This document shows, piece after piece, positions 61,498 to 64,000 of a stretch of 64,000 bases of DNA (position 1 is the stretch's first letter; every line of letters starts with the position of its first letter). Source of the stretch: an uncultured Pseudomonadales bacterium (GTDB lineage: Bacteria > Pseudomonadota > Gammaproteobacteria > Pseudomonadales > Porticoccaceae); NCBI GenBank assembly GCA_943846685.1, contig OX044363.1, forward strand, positions 848,001 to 912,000. The letters run 5' to 3'. The notes beneath the pieces were generated by a model that saw only the letters and a list, made by a program, of their open reading frames with translations, searched no databases and was not told where the DNA came from. Both the position numbers and the translations under genes were made by a program.

Positions 61498-61525
61498 TTG
61501 TATTAATATTGCCAAAACATATAAT
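61498..61525 (+). promoter_or_regulatory. Promoter of the first OMP gene
   Basis: TTGTAT (61498-61503), 16-base spacer, TATAAT (61520-61525). The transcript would begin just at the leader hairpin GCTCC-ACGGG-GGAGC (61534-61548). Confidence 0.6.
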
Positions 61526-61558
61526 GCTTAACAGCTCCACGGGGGAGCGCAGTTTAAA

Positions 61559-61590
61559 AATAATAAAATAATAAAATAATAAAATAATAA
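61559..61590 (+). repeat. 8-bp microsatellite (AATAATAA x4) in the OMP leader
   Basis: Four perfect units of AATAATAA lie between the leader hairpin and the AGGA ribosome-binding site (61593-61596) of the gene at 61606. The duplicated gene at 62407 lacks this array. Change in unit number would alter the leader length. Confidence 0.85.
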
Positions 61591-61605
61591 ACAGGAATAT
61601 GATTT

Positions 61606-62130
61606 ATGAAATGCATTAATTTAATTGTTGGAGCAGCTGCTATTGCTATTGCTGGAGCGTCTTTCGCACATGATGAATGGTATATGGGTGTCACCGTCGG
61701 TTATTACGACCTAGGCAGTGAGCGAACTAAATATAGCGATCTCAAAGCGGCAAACGTAGGTGTTCAAGTGGGTAAGTATATTTCTGACGATATCGCCATT
61801 GAGCTGGGCTATGGCGTCAATACTGGCTACGATGATTTTTCTGTTTCTTCATTAAACGCGCTTGTCTGGTTGGGTGATGAATCCGACGACAGCTGGCGTC
61901 CTTATCTGCTGGGTGGTGTTAACCAGTACGATTTCGACGCGACGCGCAGCTTGGTGCGGGGGCATGGTGATAAGTCTGACCAGCTGATGTTCGGTTTGGG
62001 TCTGGGTAAGCAGCTCGATGATGACATGGAGTTCCGTGCTGATATACGTGCAATGTATGATCTTGATGGCAACGATGCTCAGGATCATGGTTTACAGATT
62101 TCCTTTAACAAGCGGTTCGGTGAAAAATAG
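61606..62130 (+). CDS. OmpA-like outer-membrane beta-barrel protein, barrel only
   Basis: 174 residues: signal peptide (MKCINLIVGAAAIAIAGASFA, cut before HDEW) and an eight-stranded OmpA-type barrel with WYMGVTVGYYDLGSER, DIAIELGYGVNTGYDDF, WRPYLLGGVNQYDF and the final strand LQISFNKRFG. The next gene encodes a close paralogue that continues into an OmpA peptidoglycan-binding domain, which this copy lacks: it stops at GEK, where the paralogue reads GKKAAPAP. It is either a trimmed copy or a specialised barrel. It has its own promoter and terminator. Confidence 0.85.
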   Translation: MKCINLIVGAAAIAIAGASFAHDEWYMGVTVGYYDLGSERTKYSDLKAANVGVQVGKYISDDIAIELGYGVNTGYDDFSVSSLNALVWLGDESDDSWRPYLLGGVNQYDFDATRSLVRGHGDKSDQLMFGLGLGKQLDDDMEFRADIRAMYDLDGNDAQDHGLQISFNKRFGEK

Positions 62131-62167
62131 GCTTCAGATTCTTAAGCACAGGTTTTCAAGTAGTATC

Positions 62168-62206
62168 AAAACGGCGCTATACTCACCAGTAGGCGCCGTT
62201 TTTTTA
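62168..62206 (+). terminator. Terminator of the first OMP gene
   Basis: AAAACGGCGC (62168-62177) with GCGCCGTTTT (62193-62202), then T-run. Almost identical to the terminator at 63457. Confidence 0.9.
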
Positions 62207-62406
62207 TACTTTTTTTATCTATGTTTTACCAATAGTGCTAAGCCTGACGTTAGGAGAGCAAGAAATAGAAGAAAAAACCTTAAAACTAGGCTAAATTAAG
62301 TAGGTTAAGGGTAATAGTCGGGATTTATAGGTAACAACAAACATTACCAAAACATATGATATGAAACAGCTCCATGGGGGAGCGTAATTTTAAAAAGGAA
62401 AAATAT

Positions 62407-63372
62407 ATGAAACGCATTAATACAATTGTTGGAGCCGTTGCTTTTGCCATTGCCGGAGCTTCTTTTGCAAATGATCAATGGTATCTGGGAGCCACTGCCG
62501 GTCATTACGACCTGGACAGTGAACGAGCTATTTTTGACGACCATAAATCAGCCACCCTAGGTTTTCAGATCGGTAAGTATATTGCTGAGGATGTTGCCAT
62601 TGAGTTGGGCTATGGCGTCAATGCCGGCCATGATGATTTTAATGTTACTTCGCTAAACGCCCTGATGTGGTTGGGCGACGACTCTTCAAGCTGGCGTCCT
62701 TATCTACTGGGCGGCTTTAACCAGTACGATTTTGATGACGCGAGTAATCTGGTACTGGGCCATGATGATAAATCGGAGCAGTTACTCTTAGGTTTGGGTC
62801 TGGGTAAGCAGCTTGAGGGAGCTATGGAAGTCCGTGCGGATATTCGTGGCATGGCTGATCTGGATGGTGTTAATGCTCAGGATTATGGGTTTCAAATTTC
62901 CTTAAACAAGCTGTTCGGTAAAAAAGCGGCACCTGCTCCCGCTCCTGTAGCTGCACCAGTCGCACCAGCGCCGGTTGCAGAACCTGAGCCAGCAGCAGCG
63001 CCTGAAGTTCGCACCATTACGGTACGTTTGAATGTAGAGTTCGAATTTAACAAAGACACTGTACTGGCGATTTACGGCGACCAACTGGACGCGATTGCCG
63101 CAGCCATGAAAGCTCACGAAGATATTGATCTGGTTCTTGAAGGGCACACCGATAGCCGTGGTTCAGACGACTACAATATGAGCCTCTCTGACCGTCGCGC
63201 CAAAGCCGTTAAAGCCAAGCTGGTATCCGATTACGGTATCCCTGCTGAGCGTGTTTCCGCCATGGGTTATGGCGAAACTCAGCCAGCTGCAAGCAACGAG
63301 ACTGAGGAAGGCCGTGCCCGCAACCGCCGTGTAGTTGGCGAGATGTCATTCTCTGAAGTTTATTCTTTCTAA
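62407..63372 (+). CDS. OmpA family outer-membrane protein
   Basis: 321 residues from the ATG at 62407, after AAGGAAAAA. Signal peptide (MKRINTIVGAVAFAIAGASFA before NDQW), an eight-stranded barrel parallel to the previous gene (WYLGATAGHYDLDSER, DVAIELGYGVNAGHDDF, WRPYLLGGFNQYDF), an Ala/Pro linker (APAPVAAPVAPAPVAEPEP), and an OmpA C-terminal peptidoglycan-binding domain with VEFEFNKDTVL, LEGHTDSRGSDDYNMSLSDRRA and GYGETQP, ending GRARNRRVVGEM. It ties the outer membrane to the wall. Similar to OprF/OmpA by layout. Confidence 0.93.
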   Translation: MKRINTIVGAVAFAIAGASFANDQWYLGATAGHYDLDSERAIFDDHKSATLGFQIGKYIAEDVAIELGYGVNAGHDDFNVTSLNALMWLGDDSSSWRPYLLGGFNQYDFDDASNLVLGHDDKSEQLLLGLGLGKQLEGAMEVRADIRGMADLDGVNAQDYGFQISLNKLFGKKAAPAPAPVAAPVAPAPVAEPEPAAAPEVRTITVRLNVEFEFNKDTVLAIYGDQLDAIAAAMKAHEDIDLVLEGHTDSRGSDDYNMSLSDRRAKAVKAKLVSDYGIPAERVSAMGYGETQPAASNETEEGRARNRRVVGEMSFSEVYSF

Positions 63373-63456
63373 GATGTAATAAGTTTGGCTCTAGTATAGT
63401 TGGGCTTTCGTTTGACTAAGATTTCGTTGACTAGAGATAGCTTTGCAAGCAGTATC

Positions 63457-63495
63457 AAAACGGCGCTTTACTTACCAGTAGGCGCCGTTTTTTTA
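63457..63495 (+). terminator. Terminator of the OmpA family gene
   Basis: AAAACGGCGC (63457-63466) with GCGCCGTTTT (63482-63491), followed by T. Duplicate of the one at 62168. Confidence 0.9.
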
Positions 63496-63539
63496 TAGAT
63501 GTTTTAATTGGATTTAGTAAGCAGTATGGAGAGCGGGAA

Positions 63540-64000
63540 ATGGAAAACACATTCTATTGGCATGATTACGAGACCTTTGGCGTTAATCCGGCAGTCGACA
63601 GGCCCAGCCAGTTTGCCGGGCTGCGCACTGACTTTAATCTCAATCCGATTGGCGAGCCGCTGGTCATTTACTGCCAGCCGCAGGCGGATATTCTTCCCGC
63701 TCCCCAGGCCTGTTTGATCACCGGTATTACCCCGCAACTGGCCCAGCGAGAGGGGCTTCCGGAGCCGCAATTTATCCAGGCAATTCATCAACAGTTATCA
63801 CAGCCAAAAACCTGTAGTGTCGGCTACAACAGTATTCGTTTTGACGATGAAGTTTCCCGTTACACCCTCTACCGAAACTTCTACGACCCCTATCAGCGCG
63901 AGTGGAAAAACGGCAACTCGCGCTGGGATGTTATCGATATGATGCGCCTTACCCGAGCGCTGCGACCGGAGGGCATAGAGTGGCCAGACCATGAGCCCGG
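63540..64000 (+). CDS. sbcB: Exodeoxyribonuclease I (partial, C-terminus outside window)
   Basis: Degrades single-stranded DNA 3' to 5'; acts in recombination and mismatch repair. The first 153 residues are visible: MENTFYWHDYETFGVNP with the DEDDh exonuclease I motif (D and E of DYET), RPSQFAGLRTDFNLNPIG, TGITPQLAQREG, and VGYNSIRFDDEVSRYTLYRNFYDPY (spread over about residues 95-125) that is specific to SbcB. The window ends within the nuclease domain. The two E. coli-type single-strand exonuclease genes, xseA and sbcB, lie at the two ends of this window. Confidence 0.94.
   Translation, partial: MENTFYWHDYETFGVNPAVDRPSQFAGLRTDFNLNPIGEPLVIYCQPQADILPAPQACLITGITPQLAQREGLPEPQFIQAIHQQLSQPKTCSVGYNSIRFDDEVSRYTLYRNFYDPYQREWKNGNSRWDVIDMMRLTRALRPEGIEWPDHEP

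Larger units (their letters stand above)
61433..63495 (+). repeat. Tandem duplication of an outer-membrane protein unit
   Basis: Two direct units, 61433-62206 and 62258-63495. Matching parts are: the fumA 3' end (GAAGAAAAAAC plus following bases at 61442 and 62269), the CCAAAACATAT promoter segment (61512 and 62347), the leader hairpin GCTCC-loop-GGAGC (61534-61548 and 62369-62383), the barrel coding part, and the terminator (62168-62206 and 63457-63495). The second unit also encodes an OmpA C-terminal domain. Confidence 0.9.

Overview
The window is a continuous piece of chromosome from a gammaproteobacterium. Gene content and order point to a marine group close to Cellvibrionales (SAR92/Porticoccaceae-like). 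The evidence is a complete dcw cluster from mraZ to ftsZ followed by lpxC, an M23 peptidase and secA; a type A RNase P RNA just before mraZ; a Pseudomonas-like pilA/pilB/pilC/pilD-coaE-yacG block; ampD-ampE; a sigma-32-type promoter before groESL; and the xseA/guaBA and mltF/purL divergent pairs. The taxonomic placement is inference. No prophage, CRISPR array, tRNA or complete insertion sequence was seen.

Layout. 1-6.9 kb: xseA (partial, -), guaB, guaA (one-base frameshift), a small membrane protein, an SMP-30-type lipoprotein (frameshifted) and an MDR oxidoreductase. 7-17.2 kb: a TonB-dependent receptor (-), epmB (-), tadA, mltF (-), purL and a DUF5062-like gene. 17.2-18.5 kb: a structured palindromic repeat (copy A), rnpB and the mraZ promoter with MraZ operator repeats. 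18.5-41.8 kb: one co-directional block for septation and envelope growth (mraZ rsmH ftsL ftsI murE murF mraY murD ftsW murG murC ddl ftsQ ftsA ftsZ lpxC M23 secA argJ mutT). 41.8-48.7 kb, minus strand: yacG, coaE, pilD, pilC and pilB, then pilA on the plus strand with a sigma-54 promoter, then nadC (-). 48.8-54.8 kb: a DUF1631 protein (frameshifted), ampD, ampE, ampG (-) and an alkyltransferase-like protein (-). 54.8-58.3 kb: fxsA, groES, groEL and a repeat region with copy B of the palindromic element. 58.3-64 kb: a urate-oxidase-N-type membrane protein, a coiled-coil membrane protein, fumA, two tandemly duplicated outer-membrane protein genes and sbcB (partial).

How the genes work together. 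Most of the window builds and recycles the wall. MurC-F, MraY, MurG and Ddl make lipid II; FtsW/FtsI use it at a septum organised by FtsZ/A/Q/L; MltF and the M23 peptidase cut the wall; AmpG and AmpD import and process the fragments. PilA-D form the type IVa pilus core. GuaB, GuaA and PurL supply purines.

Most interesting signals. (1) A roughly 330-380 bp intergenic element occurs twice, at 17.3-17.7 and 57.6-58.0 kb. It holds a large imperfect palindrome whose two arms have changed in a matched way between copies, including paired insertions, which suggests selection on base pairing or mobilisation as a folded element. (2) Three single-base frameshifts interrupt otherwise intact genes, one in the normally essential guaA. 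(3) A tandem duplication carried the 3' tail of fumA, the leader hairpin, an OMP gene and its terminator. One copy lacks the OmpA C-terminal domain and has an 8-bp microsatellite in its leader.
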